Below, piece by piece: positions 24,873-35,619 of a stretch of DNA of 64,000 bases. Every line of letters begins with the position of its first letter. Position 1 is the stretch's first letter. The translations under genes were made by a program, and so were the position numbers. The notes beneath the pieces are model-generated. The model was given only the letters and a program-made list of their open reading frames with translations, had not been told where the DNA came from and made no database searches. The stretch is from Yamagishiella unicocca (Eukaryota > Chlorophyta > Chlorophyceae > Chlamydomonadales > Volvocaceae), in the NCBI GenBank assembly GCA_003116995.1, contig BDSL01000054.1:496001-560000 (forward strand), in the 5' to 3' direction.

Positions 24873-25159
24873 TTCCCCCCTTCTTGTCCTGGGTAAACTA
24901 ACCGGGCTTGAGGTCACGTATACCGGTACATTTAATTCATGTCAGGCATCGTTGCGGGTGATATGCATGCATGGGCGGGCCAAACGGTGGGAACATGGTG
25001 CGGTGGGTTAGTGTTGCGTGGGAACTAACACGGTTGCGCCATGCGTGGCCGTGTATGTTCCCAGCCTTTTGGGCCGCCGTACGTACGTACGTTTTCCCAC
25101 CCCGCCGCGGCCTGATCCGGCCTGGATGGATTTGGGGCAGTATTATGTGGCGACATAAT

Positions 25160-25290
25160 GTGGGAACACGGGAACACGGTCATGACGGGCTAGCCGGTCA
25201 TTCTTGCTTGGGAACAGGGCGGGAACACCGTCATGACCTGTTCGTTCCCGTGTCCCAAGAATGACCGGCTAGCCGCGCGGTCATGACCGG
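25160..25290. repeat. near-palindromic hairpin-forming sequence
   Basis: GGTCATGACGGGCTAGCCGG at 25178 and its diverged reverse complement CCGGCTAGCCGCGCGGTCAT at 25265-25284 flank an inner GGGAACA-rich segment. It could be a small inverted-repeat element or a structured motif; nothing coding overlaps. Confidence 0.6.
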
Positions 25291-25299
25291 GTAGCCGGT

Positions 25300-26354
25300 C
25301 CACCTTATAACTGTCAACCCTCCCGATAATAATGGAATAAGGCTGCTGGGCTGCTGCCTGAGGGTAGGGCCCAGGAATCTCCTGTGCAATGCCAATAAGC
25401 ATTTGGGTGGGTTTCTCCCGTCGGTTCCAGGCATGTCATAATCGGGTATGGTTCTGCTGCCGTTTTTTTCTCATGCCTGCACAGGCGGAGTGTCCGGTGT
25501 GCATCTTCGGGCAGTCCCCCCCGCCTGGACCACACCCAATCCAGCATGGGATACAGCAAGCAGTGGTGTGCGGGCCATGGCAAGGTCATCGGCTTGAAAG
25601 TGTTTCACACCATCTACGCCACCACGCACCGAGCAGGCGCCGGCGAATTTTGCAGCAGGTGTTTTCGATCAACCGAACTCCCGTCACAGCGGGGTCCTGT
25701 GTAAGCCTCCAGATTACATTCGTATGGTGGAGGTTATTACATGATGTTCGTATGGGAGAGGTTAGGGCCGGGCGGCGGGGACATCGACCCCGCAGCCCGA
25801 ATAATGCCGGGTCGAGCCTCGCGGCGCTCCTACCTTCTCATCAGCAGCAAAACCGGACACAGGAACGGGCCAAAAGGGCACAGGCCCCGAAAAGACCCAC
25901 AAAGTAATCCGGCAAAGTTTCAATAAATAAATCAACGTAGCCCAGTGCAGCCGCCTTATCACTCATCAGAACCGTGGCGACGGGCGGGGCTCGCTGGCCC
26001 GATGTTGGTCTGCATGTGCCCAGCCGATGAGCCCCGCGCCACGCCAGACACCGCAGCCCGGTCGTATGTATGCCGTATGATATGTTAAGGAGAGTCCCTT
26101 CCGGGCGCCGCTGCCGGAGACGCGTCCAGACGCGGGCGCGCCGTGCCTCCGGGCGCGCGATGCGCGCCAGCAGAGCCCCATTCTGGCCGGCCTAACTTCT
26201 TGTACACACAGATTCAGGCCTCCTGTCCAACTTTGATATTCTGTACTTGTTTATAACAATTCCAGGCCGAACGAGGTAAAGCGAGATTTTGTCCGGCGCA
26301 CGACGAGTGGCCCAGCTCTCCGCTCTGGCGCAGATTAGATAGTAGATAGGCGGC
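25300..26354. other. intergenic DNA without a supported gene
   Basis: Open frames on the plus strand (for example 25389-25907) show no recognisable domain and no flanking exon structure. I see nothing else I can support. Confidence 0.3.
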
Positions 26355-26725
26355 GGAAAGCTTTTGACAGGACATTTGTGCGCAGCGGTTGCCGCCCGCA
26401 TAGGATCTATTTTGCCTGAGAGAAGGTACACAGACTCGCTCGATATATTTTAGCCACATTCTACCGTTTGGCTGGTAACATGGATCAGCGCCATCAACAA
26501 GCAACGCTTCCTCAACAGTCCCAACAGCGGCAACAGAGCAATATTACGCTCCCGCCCTGACGTCAGCAAATTTGCGACAGTGCTGCACCTATCACCCCTA
26601 TAGAGCAGGCGTTCATGCGTGCCTGGTTTCTGTGCTTGCCTGTACGGGTATGGAAACGGCCCGCTTAGGGACTTCCTACGCTACGCCTTGTACGGGCTTA
26701 GGTTCTCTGAAACAGCAGTAGCTGT
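26355..26725 (-). repeat. repeat with an inverted copy at 42884-43251
   Basis: About 350 bases (landmarks CATAGGATCTATTTTGCCTG, AACATGGATCAGCGCCATCA and GGTTCTCTGAAAC) recur in inverse orientation at 42884-43251. Read as the minus strand at the second site, both carry a short ATG frame starting MDQRHQQ, possibly the first exon of an element gene. The gypsy element at 43252 is inserted at the end of the second copy. Confidence 0.8.
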
Positions 26726-26959
26726 ATATATATAGTCAAGGATCTTGAAGCCAATCGCCCGTTCAGAATGCCCGTTCAGAATAGTAGGGTAGATTACGAT
26801 ACTGCTGTACGGCTGCGCTGTTCCTTACCATACATAAATGCATGCACCAACACTCTCGTTCCCTGTATGTAACGGTTCTTGTACATGATCGGTGCGTGTC
26901 AACTGCGGTCTTAATGCCTCTTTGCTAAGGTCTAAAGACCATTTATAAAGTGTTAAAAT

Positions 26960-29527
26960 ATGACACCATTTCGAGTGGCTCTGCTGGCGATAGGCATCTT
27001 CCTGACGTCGACAAATGCCTTCAAGCATGAACGATATCCATTCAAGGCTGGGTTACGTCCCTTCAAGGTGTCCAGCAGTTTAGGACACTTGAGGCCTGCT
27101 GCAGTTGGGCGCATGCTGCTCTCTGCCAATGTAACTGAGCAACAATGCGTCGTAACATCCACTGGCGACTGTGACCTTAACGTGGATTTTGTTACAAGCA
27201 TTAGCGGCGCGCCAACGACCGAAAGTCAGAAGTAAGTCATCGGAGTGCGTTACTCCTGCCTTACGTAATATGTACAGGTTCGTATGAAATTTAGTGTTTT
27301 TTATTCTGTGTGACAAATGTCTGCTTGTCTTTATCGCACGCCTCTGACGTTACACATTGTTCGCCGCATATGCAGGCTTCTGGGGCGTGTTGCAGCCCTT
27401 AACAGGGTTTGCGGAGGACAATCATCAAAGGCTACTTGCCACGCCAATCCCTTCTGCGACTGGGACGACGACGGGGTGTGCTACCTGGGGAACGGCTTCC
27501 TTAACCCAGAAGTAAGCACCGCCAATCAACGTGCTGCGTACGTGGAGGTCAGATCATGCGACCACCAACTTTAGCTCGTGTCTCACCTCCACTCGTGTAT
27601 GTCTCACCTCGCTCCACCCTACGCTAACTCCGGCTGCCTACCCCACCTACCCCGCTGACAGTGGCTTATAAGTCCGGCTCCCTACCCCACCCCGCTGTCA
27701 GTGGCTAACTCTGGCTCCCTACCCCACGGCACCCCGCTGTCAGTGGCTAACTCCAGCTCCCTACCCCACCCCGCTGTCAGCAGTGGCTAACTCCGGCTCC
27801 CTGCCGCCCCACCCCGCTGTCAGTGGCTAATAAGTCCGGCTCCCTACCCCACCGACCCCGCTGTCAGTGGCTAACTCCGGCTCCCTACCCCACGGCACCC
27901 CGCTGTATGTCATGCTAACAGTAGTGGCTAACTCCGGCTCCCTATCTACCGCACCCCGCTGTCAGTGGCTAACTCCGGCTCCCTGCTACCCCGCCCCGCT
28001 GACAGTGGCTAACTCCGGCTCCCTACCCCACCCCGCTGTCAGTGGCTAACCCCGGCTCCCTACCCCACCCCGCTGACAGTGGCTAACTCCGGCTTCCTGC
28101 TGCCCCGCCCCGCTGACAGTGGCTGCGCGGGATTGTGCACTGCCCTGGATCCCTGAACGACCTGATGGCTACTTGTACAAGCATATTGACGCAAGCCAAC
28201 TGTGGTGCAAACAGCGACTGTGCTTGGCAGCAAGTTGTTAACAAGAACATTTTGAGTAAGTTCTTGTACATCGAAACGACCTCTGGTATGTAGGTCCCAG
28301 AGCCCGCCGTGGTGTTGGATGGGTGGCATGGTGCTGGTGGATAGCGAGCGACTTGGCAAGACGTCATGATGAAACCCCGTGCGTGCTTAGCTGCCGCCCC
28401 TTCGTTCCTGCATGCGCAGTACTGGCCCCTGCGGGCACTGCGGACTGCACTCCCAAGTGGGCTACCGATGAGGCTCTTACCGCCGGTCTCGTGATGAAAT
28501 TGATCCAGTCATCAAGCCCAGTAAGTTGGCTCTCATCCCGCACTGCGCCCTCCCTCTATAGCCCTACATACATACCTCCGGCCGTTTACGGGGCGACATG
28601 TGCGCCTCGTCGCACATGTCGCCCGTGGATCGTGCACGCACACAGGTGCAACCCTCTCCCCCACGTACGGTGCACACGTGTGAATGCGCCACCTATCCTA
28701 TCCTCGTTGTATATATAACCGGTTTTCATGCCATTCCCCCACGGTGTGCGTGCTAGCTCCTTTCCATTCCGCCAGCAGCTCCCAATAAACTCGTGGCCCC
28801 TTCGATTATATATTACGTTTGTGCGCGCAGCAGCAGCTGGAAAGCAGCAGCCTTCTCGCCATCTTCCCTGACCTCCACGGAACGTGCAACGGAATGACCA
28901 GGATCAAGGGCATCATAGAAGCTTGTGAGGCGACCACGACCCGCAACATCTGCGAGACCACTCTGGGCTGCGACTGGACGGTGGGATCCTGCTCGGTTTC
29001 TGATAACGTTGGTGTCGACATGCTGCTCGACCCAACCGACCCGTGAGTTGGTTGTGTCAGGCGCTGGACCCACATGAGTTGGTTGATTGGTTAATTGGTT
29101 GCAATGAAGGGGATTAGGTTCGGCTGCAGGAGCCACCGGTCAGACAGGTTGATGGTATGATATGGGGTACGTAGGTGCGTGATGCGTGTGCCGTGCCTCT
29201 CACCCCTGGTGGCTGATGTGACGAGCATCCCCTCCTTCCAGCGGCTGCGTTCAGCTATCCCCCAACCCCTCTTTGCTCCCCGCGCCTTTTAAACCGTGCA
29301 GTTGGGTTCAGGCAGTGAACACCGCGTCGAACCAGTGTGTGGTGACGAGCGTGGGTGATTGCAAGGGCTATAAAACCATCGAAGCCGACGTCACAAAGTA
29401 CGACACATACATCAACCTCCAACCCAACTTCCCCAATGGCGGCAATGCCATCGCCATCGTGCCCGCGTCATCACTGCTGGTAAGCCTCTTGGCTGCGCTG
29501 GCCTGCCTGTTTGCTCTACTTTTATAA
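26960..29527 (+). CDS. secreted Cys-rich protein, probably GPI-anchored
   Basis: Six exons keep phase: 26960-27231, 27376-27511, 28120-28255, 28420-28520, 28831-29042 and 29302-29527 (360 residues, TAA stop). Residues 1-20 are a clear signal peptide (MTPFRVALLAIGIFLTSTNA). The C-terminus is a hydrophobic tail of about 25 residues ending in a Leu run, preceded by small residues, as in GPI-anchor signals; a C-terminal membrane helix is the alternative. Three Cys modules share a C-x6-9-C-x5-C-x-W core: one in exon 2 (CHANPFCDWDDDGVC), one in exon 3 (CGANSDCAW) and one in exon 5 (CETTLGCDWTVGSC). Exons 1 and 6 both carry QCVVTS(T/V)GDC, so the protein has matching ends. An earlier acceptor near 29241 would also keep frame for exon 6. 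I cannot name the family; a cell-surface or extracellular-matrix role is inferred. Confidence 0.85.
27590..28119 (+). repeat. minisatellite in intron 2, unit carries a 3' splice-site-like sequence
   Basis: About 13-15 copies of a unit near 37 bp, consensus GTGGCTAACTCCGGCTCCCT followed by ACCCCACCCCGCTGTCA. Each unit has a C-rich tract followed by CTG(A/T)CAG. The acceptor used for exon 3 (28117-28119) is the CTGACAG of the last, diverged unit. Confidence 0.85.
28521..28830 (+). other. intron 4 of the Cys-rich gene
   Basis: 310-base GT-AG intron; nothing else is visible apart from a (C/T)-rich segment and CACGT-type motifs. Confidence 0.6.
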
Positions 29528-30049
29528 GACGGCCAAGTGGCGTGCCTACATATATACCTAGGTGCTGTGGAAGTTGTATGCTTAGCAGCGCAGGATCAGC
29601 AGTAGTGAAATATACATGAGTGTATGTTTTCCTCATTATTTCTTGATGATATGTCGTCAATGAGCGCCGAGATGCCAGCTGCCGCTGTGAAGGGGTGCTC
29701 GCTCACTGCCGTAGAAATCGTACGTATTACGTACGTACGTGGGCCTTACTTGTGTCACTACTACGCCGCTTCACCCCCGCAATTCATGCACAGCGTTTTT
29801 TGGTCCTCGCATTGGCCTACCTTCGCACGGATTACTGCATGTCCATTAGTGTGCACGCACCAGGGGTGTGCCGTCTGCATCAATCATCGATATTATTTCG
29901 TCCGTCATCGATGGACCGTGAACTCCCAAGTTATCACCGACACCGGCGGGTTCTGGGAGGAGTAGTTCCGTGTTCACCAGCGCTAGGTAGTGGAGCTGCT
30001 GTACCAGCTAGCTGTTTTTTTGTTAAGTACGTAGGCAGGTTGTTTGCTA

Positions 30050-30550
30050 TACTATATATAGTAATAATAATAGTACGCCGCCGGCCGCCGGATCCTGGCG
30101 TGTATTAAGGGGGCGCTCTATCTGGTGTTGCCCCTAGCTGTCGGAGGAGTGTTTGGAGGGTCTTAGATAGGGAGCGTTCCTGTGGCCCCCAGCCAGGGAG
30201 GCAATTTGTTTTTCAGAGTAGCGTACCTCCCGCCCTGCCTTGCATAGTTCGGCTGCTAATGTCTCATGTTGTGCGGTCTTCTGAGCTAGTTTTTCAGCGT
30301 GTTCGTTGCTTGTAGATCTCCTGTGTATCCCCACTTCAATTATGTAAACCGTATGTTTGCTCTTATCGCCAGGTCCGATCCCCAGTACTGTTTCCGCCGG
30401 GTCACTCGTGAGGGGAGGCAGGTTCGGTACAAACAGTATGTCTGGCCGCATCCGCTTGGTATCCTCGCTCCGTCTGGGCCTAGATGTCCAGGCCGGGACT
30501 TGATTGCTACTACATATACAGTAGTACGCACGTATACTTCTTGTCCTCAT
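30050..30550 (-). pseudogene. 3' end of a LINE, C-terminal nuclease-like domain
   Basis: The 138-codon minus-strand frame at 30134-30550 contains RPDILFVPNLP and, after a gap, YIIEVGIHRRS followed by a Lys/Glu/His-rich helix. This matches the PD-(D/E)xK-like C-terminal domain seen in several LINE polyproteins (pattern RPDI...YIIDVA...EKxxKY). The stop is followed by about 80 bases and an (ATT)n tail at 30058-30075 on the minus strand, as expected of a 5'-truncated LINE. RT and the rest are absent. Confidence 0.65.
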
Positions 30551-30769
30551 TCGTTACACTACTGTAATAACACTAAAGAAGGCCCCAGCGGCGATGCCAC
30601 CGGCGGCTAACTGAAAACCCTGACGACGCGATTAATCGCAATATTGCCATGCATTGCTACAAGCAACCACCGAAAACCCAGACCGTGCACCGCCCCGCTA
30701 GTCGGCTTGGTGCTCCCCAGGTCGCCCCGCTAGTCGGCTCGACCTCTACTTTGCCCTGACCCCCCGTAC

Positions 30770-30770
30770 C

Positions 30771-30803
<33 letters not shown>

Positions 30804-30850
30804 ATTACGCCGGCACTAGGCCTGGCATGTTGTTAAGGGGGCGGGGCGGT
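30770..30850 (-). repeat. (ATT)n-tailed element fragment
   Basis: A run of about ten ATT units followed by sequence that reads, on the minus strand, CGCCCCCTTAAC...CCTAGTGCCGGCGTAATG. Same 3'-end family as the copies at 24487-24872 and 30050-30115. Confidence 0.65.
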
Positions 30851-30994
30851 GAGGGCATCAGTACACCCTATACGCTCGCGCCACCAGTACCAATCCACCT
30901 CATATCGCTAAGGCTCAGGCCACATTGTCGCTGTGGAACACGACCAGTTAGAGCAACTCGCCGGAGGCTGGTGCTCCTGCCACATCCCTAACTC

Positions 30995-31338
30995 ATATTT
31001 GTATCAATTTTTTGAGATTCAAGCGCTCTCCGGAAACCGGTCTTCCGCCAGCTCCATGTCCAGCATGCCGCCATGCTTGGTGTACTTGAGTGTACTTGAT
31101 GGTTGAGCCACCCGTAGGACGCACACGCTCCCGTCTCTGGCCTAAGCCCCAACACTTCATACTAGAGTTAGTCCTCCCTAACCACACCGATGGCTATTGG
31201 CTGCCCGCACCATCGGGATCGGCGGCAGGATTCGAACCTGCATCTCCTGTGCCGCACCTTGTGGGAATTGAACCTTGGATCTCCCAGGCCACAAGGATTG
31301 GATTTTTCGGGCTCTCCCAATTGAGCTACACCGATCCC
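30995..31338 (-). mobile_element. SINE-like element with tRNA-derived head
   Basis: On the minus strand the head folds as a tRNA. The acceptor stem is ATCGGTG (31329-31335) with CGCCGAT (31218-31224), extended by three more G-C pairs. TAGCTC...GAGC forms a D-arm with an A-box, and 31225-31241 is a perfect T-arm with B-box GGTTCGAATCC. The anticodon region is replaced by about 70 bases that contain a second B-box-like GGTTCAATTCC in a CCTTGTGG/CCACAAGG hairpin. The body runs on to an A/T-rich 3' end near 30998. tRNA-derived SINEs are known in Chlamydomonas. The 3' limit is approximate. Confidence 0.65.
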
Positions 31339-31344
31339 GTACCC

Positions 31345-32690
31345 ATTATTTAATTTGCTTGGACCAGTGGCCGGCCGTGACCTAGGCTCTCAACCACCGG
31401 TCTACGCTAGGCTCGGCGGATGACCGCGCGCGCCGAAAACAGGGTGGGAGAGGCGGGAACAAAAGATGACCCTAAGGTCACAACACGGCTATTCGGCGAA
31501 TAGCCGTAAAGAGACTTCCAAGGAACGATATACCAAATCGATGAGTACGACAACTACAACTACACTACTTCGTTCGTCCAAGAACCCGCCTTCTCGTACC
31601 GAGAAGCCTACGCATATATACGTAGTGGGGGAGTTCAGCAGCTTTGCCAGCGTCCATGATCATGAGGCCGCCCCCAAATTTGCCTTTGTGCACGCAGTCC
31701 GCGATGACTACTTCGGTTGCATGCGTCGCGCGCTTTCGTTGTTGTTTCGGTTGATACGATGTACAAGCTGCTGCGTTCGCGCGAAGGGGCCCTCACACAC
31801 AACACCCTGCTGGACGCCGGGGATCGGTGTGAGTTGGCGTGCGCGTTGCGTATGTGATGAGGGCCGGTAAGGATCGGTATATACGGATGTACGACGCGAT
31901 TTCACGGTGTACGAGCGGCCGCATGTGGTAACGACTGATCGATTTTAGAGACTTGCTTGGTTCGTAAGCGTATGTAGGTAGTTCGTAGAGGCAATGTGCG
32001 TACGTGTGACGAGGATCGTTTACGACTGGAGCTGTCCCGTCCCTTATTAGATAGGCGTACGTGCGGACTGCCTGCTGGGGCCACATTCATTCGTCGCGAG
32101 TTAGGCGACAAACGTTTCCTACCTGCATCACCCGCATGGACGCCCGGTACCCTCTATATGACTTATAAAGACTATTTGATATGTCCGGGTCACTCTCAAG
32201 GGCGGAAACATGGCCTAAAACGCTGGGAACACGTATGGTTATCGATGACACACACCGACCGTGTTCCCACCAAGTAAGCAATTCCCAGGCTCATCACCCG
32301 CATGGATGTCAGGTATTCATTGTATGACTTATAAGGACTAAATATTTGATATGTCCGGATAACTCGCAAGGGCGGGAACACGGCCTACGTAATAAAAGTA
32401 AGGCTGGGAACACTACTCATATATGCCTTGGCACCCGCCGGATATCGTAAGAGGGCTTACTTGCTTGATCGATCGTTTGCAAAGTGGAGGGCTGTTCTGA
32501 GGCGTCTTCCCTCTGTCATAAAACGATAGTAAAACGAGCAAACCCTAAACCCCACCACGCGCGCGCGCGCGCAAACTGTACTTGCCCAATCCACTTGTTC
32601 ACAATTAGATGTTTTTACTATTGCAATACGCACACATGCGAGGCGGAAAGCAACTGCGTGGCAATATGTGCGCTTTTGACAGGATCCACA
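31345..32690. other. repeat-rich intergenic DNA
   Basis: No gene supported. Two copies of a segment near 125 bases (about 32120-32245 and 32285-32410; TCACCCGCATGGA, TGACTTATAA, TTGATATGTCCGG, GGGAACACG) lie in tandem, and part of it recurs at 23135-23210. A (CG)n run lies at about 32560. Confidence 0.5.
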
Positions 32691-32699
32691 GTCTGACTG

Positions 32700-33400
32700 G
32701 CTATGCATATCTTCGAAGCAGCGCTTCCCGCAAAAGTTTTCTCGGCCTGTCCGCGTATAGCTTCTAAGCGGAGCGCCTTTCGCGAAACGTTGCCTGGGCT
32801 GCCCACATATTTTCCGCGAAATATTTCTCTGCCTGTTCGTATAGCTTATAAGCAGAGCGCTTCGCGCGAAGTTTTTCTCGGCCTGTCCGTATGGCTTCTA
32901 AGCAGAGCGCCGCTCGGGGAAAATTGCCTATCTATAGACTTTGCCTGCTTTTGCCTGGTGTGCTCCAGGTGCGCTAGATGTGCGAGGCAGGTGCTCTGCC
33001 TCCTCTCCAATGGGACGCTACATATGAACTCATCGTGTGCACGCACCGGGGCGGCTGCGCCTGGCAGGGGGCAGTACGTTTCCGGGCCCGAACAAAAGTG
33101 TGCTCCAGAGCACGGTTTCCACGGGTTCTGCCTGGTGTGCTCCAGGTGCGCTAGATGTGCGAGGCGGTGCTCTGTTCCGCTCCAGTTTGACGCCAATCAT
33201 GTGTTTATCGTGTGTGTGCACTGGGGACCAACTAACGAATAGACAGCCCACATTTTTTTCGCAGTGTTTTTTCTAGGCCCGACCGTGTAGATAGCTTCTT
33301 AGCAGAGCGCCTTTCGCGAAACGTTGCCTGGGCTGCCCGCATGCATATTTTTCGCAAGAGTTTTCTCGGCCTGCCTGTAGGCCGAGAAATACTTTGGATC
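32700..33400. repeat. degenerate tandem repeats of two kinds
   Basis: A unit of about 60-70 bases (TTCTCGGCCTGTCC, TAGCTTCTAAGCAGAGCGCC, TTTCGCGAA) recurs at least five times, at about 32735-32930 and 33275-33385. Between them a second unit (CTGCCTGGTGTGCTCCAGGT) occurs at 32950 and 33128. No coding sense is apparent. Confidence 0.75.
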
Positions 33401-33404
33401 CAGT

Positions 33405-33560
33405 CAGACTCATTAAGCAGAATGCGAGTGTTACAGGGGAGCCAGAGCGGCTATATATCTACGTACGAGCTTCCGCGCAACCAGGCGGGCCCAATGGGCC
33501 AGGCCACAACACAGATCACCGGACGAAGTCAAACCACTCCTCACTGGTCGGGAAAAGGCA
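33405..33560 (-). repeat. dispersed repeat family R1, fragment
   Basis: Matches the low-coordinate end of 17140-17665 (CATTAAGC(A/C)GAATGCGAGT, CAACCAGGCGGGCC, CACAGATCACCGG) before diverging. Confidence 0.65.
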
Positions 33561-33623
33561 GCCGGACCGAGCGAGGCCGACAGGGAAACCGAAAACGACT
33601 ACAAGTGCGAAATAAAGAGCCTC

Positions 33624-33825
33624 GCCGAGTAGGGAAAGCGTGCCGAACACGAGCCACCAAATACCAAGCCTGCAGCGATGCGCGAGAGTGCAACGGGGGG
33701 GCCAAACGCCCAAGCCGCTAGTCAGGCCACGAAACAAGATCCGCGCCGAGTAGGGAAGCGTGTCGAACACGAGCCACCAAAACCAAGCCTGCAACGTGGG
33801 CGAGAGTCACCACAGCGAGTCGGCA
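33624..33825. repeat. tandem duplication, period about 119 bp
   Basis: GCCGAGTAGGGAA(A)GCGTG, CGAACACGAGCCACCAAA and CCAAGCCTGCA occur at 33624 and 33743 onward. Confidence 0.7.
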
Positions 33826-33965
33826 ACGGGTCCATGGCCATCCCACAGAACCGAGCCGTCGAGTCCATTGCCTCCACAAGAGCCGAGCCTTCAGCGTGGG
33901 CAAGACCACGAGCACGGAGCCGTCCGCGAGGCGTAGCGAGCGGAGGAGCCGCGGCCCGGAGCGAG

Positions 33966-34210
33966 TGTTGTGACTCTTTGTGTGATCCTGCGGCGGCTGT
34001 ATGCAATCTGGACTCACTCGACTCTGGGTAACTAGCTTAGGACTCCTCTTTGCTTACACACGACTACTTATGCTTAACTTGCTTACGCTTGCTTATGATT
34101 TAACTAGAAAGAGCAGTGCCGCGTGCCTATAGGGCCAACAACACTGTCGTATTCGCCAGCACTTAGCACTTAGCGTGTGGGGGCAGACCGCACCCCAACA
34201 CATCTCAACA
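33966..34210 (-). mobile_element. probable LTR of an old copia element
   Basis: Starts TGTTGTGACTC and ends CATCTCAACA, giving TGTTG/CAACA terminal inverted repeats like the intact copia LTR (TGTTA/TAACA). It is followed by CTCCCCCGCG, the same position and composition as the polypurine tract (minus strand) beside the intact element's 3' LTR. It lies 3' of the copia RNase H remnant on the minus strand, so it should be that element's 3' LTR. Confidence 0.6.
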
Positions 34211-35235
34211 CTCCCCCGCGGGCTGTCAACACCGACACGCGCACCGCGACTACTGCACGATACTTCTCCAGGCGCTCATAAACCGAAGTCGAGCAATCAC
34301 ACTAGGAAGTCTGCACTGCTACACACGCACAGACACACATCAGACCACGACAAGGCGCTCCCAGCTAGCCTATCATGTCTGCACGGAAAAGGGACAAACA
34401 GCCCCTTGATTCACTGTTGCAACAGTGACGCAAGGAACCAATTGGCACACATGAATGAAGAAGAGCAATCCACGCCCCTCTGCCGTAACGACCTAGCCTT
34501 CAAGCTTCCACACACGGGCAACCGTGCCCACCTGCTGTCATCCTCTAACAGCACCTGTGCTGCATAGCGCCATCCAAGCCGTACAAACACCATTCACTGC
34601 GAATCTCATCAACAGGCGAATCCGAATCACAAGCCCGTTGCCTCAAACAGTCCAAGCCATCTCCACTCTGACAAACTCAGACGTCTGTCACAAAACACCA
34701 GGTGAGAGGATCCGCTCTCCCTGCCCCCACACCAAGCCCGCGGAGAACTGCGACCGGGGAGCGACCCTCGCGTCGTGTCGGGACTAGACCTCAATTCACC
34801 CTCCTTTTGGCCCGCACCGTTCGTGGCACCACAATTCATATGCCAACGCTCACCGTGTTGCTAGGATGCGTGCTAGCCGGTCCGTTTGTGCGACGTGACG
34901 GCACGCTTTCTTCGCACGCTTGGGCCACTACTAAGTTACGGCTACTGCCCGCTCAACGCCCGAACACGTTGTTCCTTGCCGGACTCATCTTGCCCTCGGA
35001 CTCCTCACTGCCCGCCTCCACGCTTTCCAAGCACTCACACACCTGCCAGACACCTTCTGCGCTCAATCAACACAGGATCAAATAGCCTAGCATCAACATA
35101 CGTACGCTGCAGACATATGTTACGCCCTTAGTCCTCAATCCGGTCCTGACACACACGCGCGTGCCCGCGCGTCGAGTCCTGTCCGCAAACCTTACAGACC
35201 CGACCTCAACCCTTCTCCTCTCCTGAGCTAGCGCC
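34211..35235 (-). other. non-coding 3' part of the old copia element
   Basis: About 1 kb between the RNase H stop and the putative 3' LTR. No ORF with a recognisable motif; possibly the element's 3' UTR plus later insertions. Confidence 0.35.
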
Positions 35236-35410
35236 TTAGCGCACTCCCATCAGCGTACGGCACTCCACGAAGCGCGGAGCCGGTAGCGGCTTGGTGAGCA
35301 GGTCCGCCACCATCTCTGCCGTACTCACGTACTCCACCGACAGCTCCCCCATAGCTACACGCTCGCGCACAAAGTGGTACAGCGCGTCAATGTGCTTCGA
35401 CTGGTCCCAG
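35236..35410 (-). pseudogene. C-terminal end of a Ty1/copia RNase H
   Basis: The frame reads SKHIDALYHFVRERVAMGEL, then MVADLLTKPLP and a TAA stop. This is the conserved copia C-terminus and matches SKHIDVLHHFVRER...MVADVLTKAVP of the intact element at 49727-53959. It is cut at 35410, where an R1 repeat begins, so only about 55 codons remain. Confidence 0.9.
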
Positions 35411-35612
35411 GCCCCACAACCCCAAAACACCCACAAAACCGCAGGCCATTTTAGCGGGATTTTGTACAGACGAGCCATATAAACCTACCGCAGATGCCGA
35501 ATAAACTGTTCGTATATTGGCCGGAAGAACAGCACAGACGACACGCATTGCCACATGGTCGAATAAAGGACGCACGGAGACCCCTACTAGGCAAAAATAG
35601 CTCTCGGAATAT
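35411..35612 (-). repeat. dispersed repeat family R1, copy joined to copia remnant
   Basis: Nearly identical to 17431-17620 (AAACTGTTCGTATATTGGCC, ATGGTCGAATAAAGGACGCA). The junction with the RNase H remnant at about 35410 marks an insertion or rearrangement. Confidence 0.85.
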
Positions 35613-35619
35613 TACAATC

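Noticed and set aside
31466..31870. A 134-codon plus-strand frame in the 31-32 kb gap
   Set aside because: No recognisable domain, no splice partners, and the region is made of old repeats.
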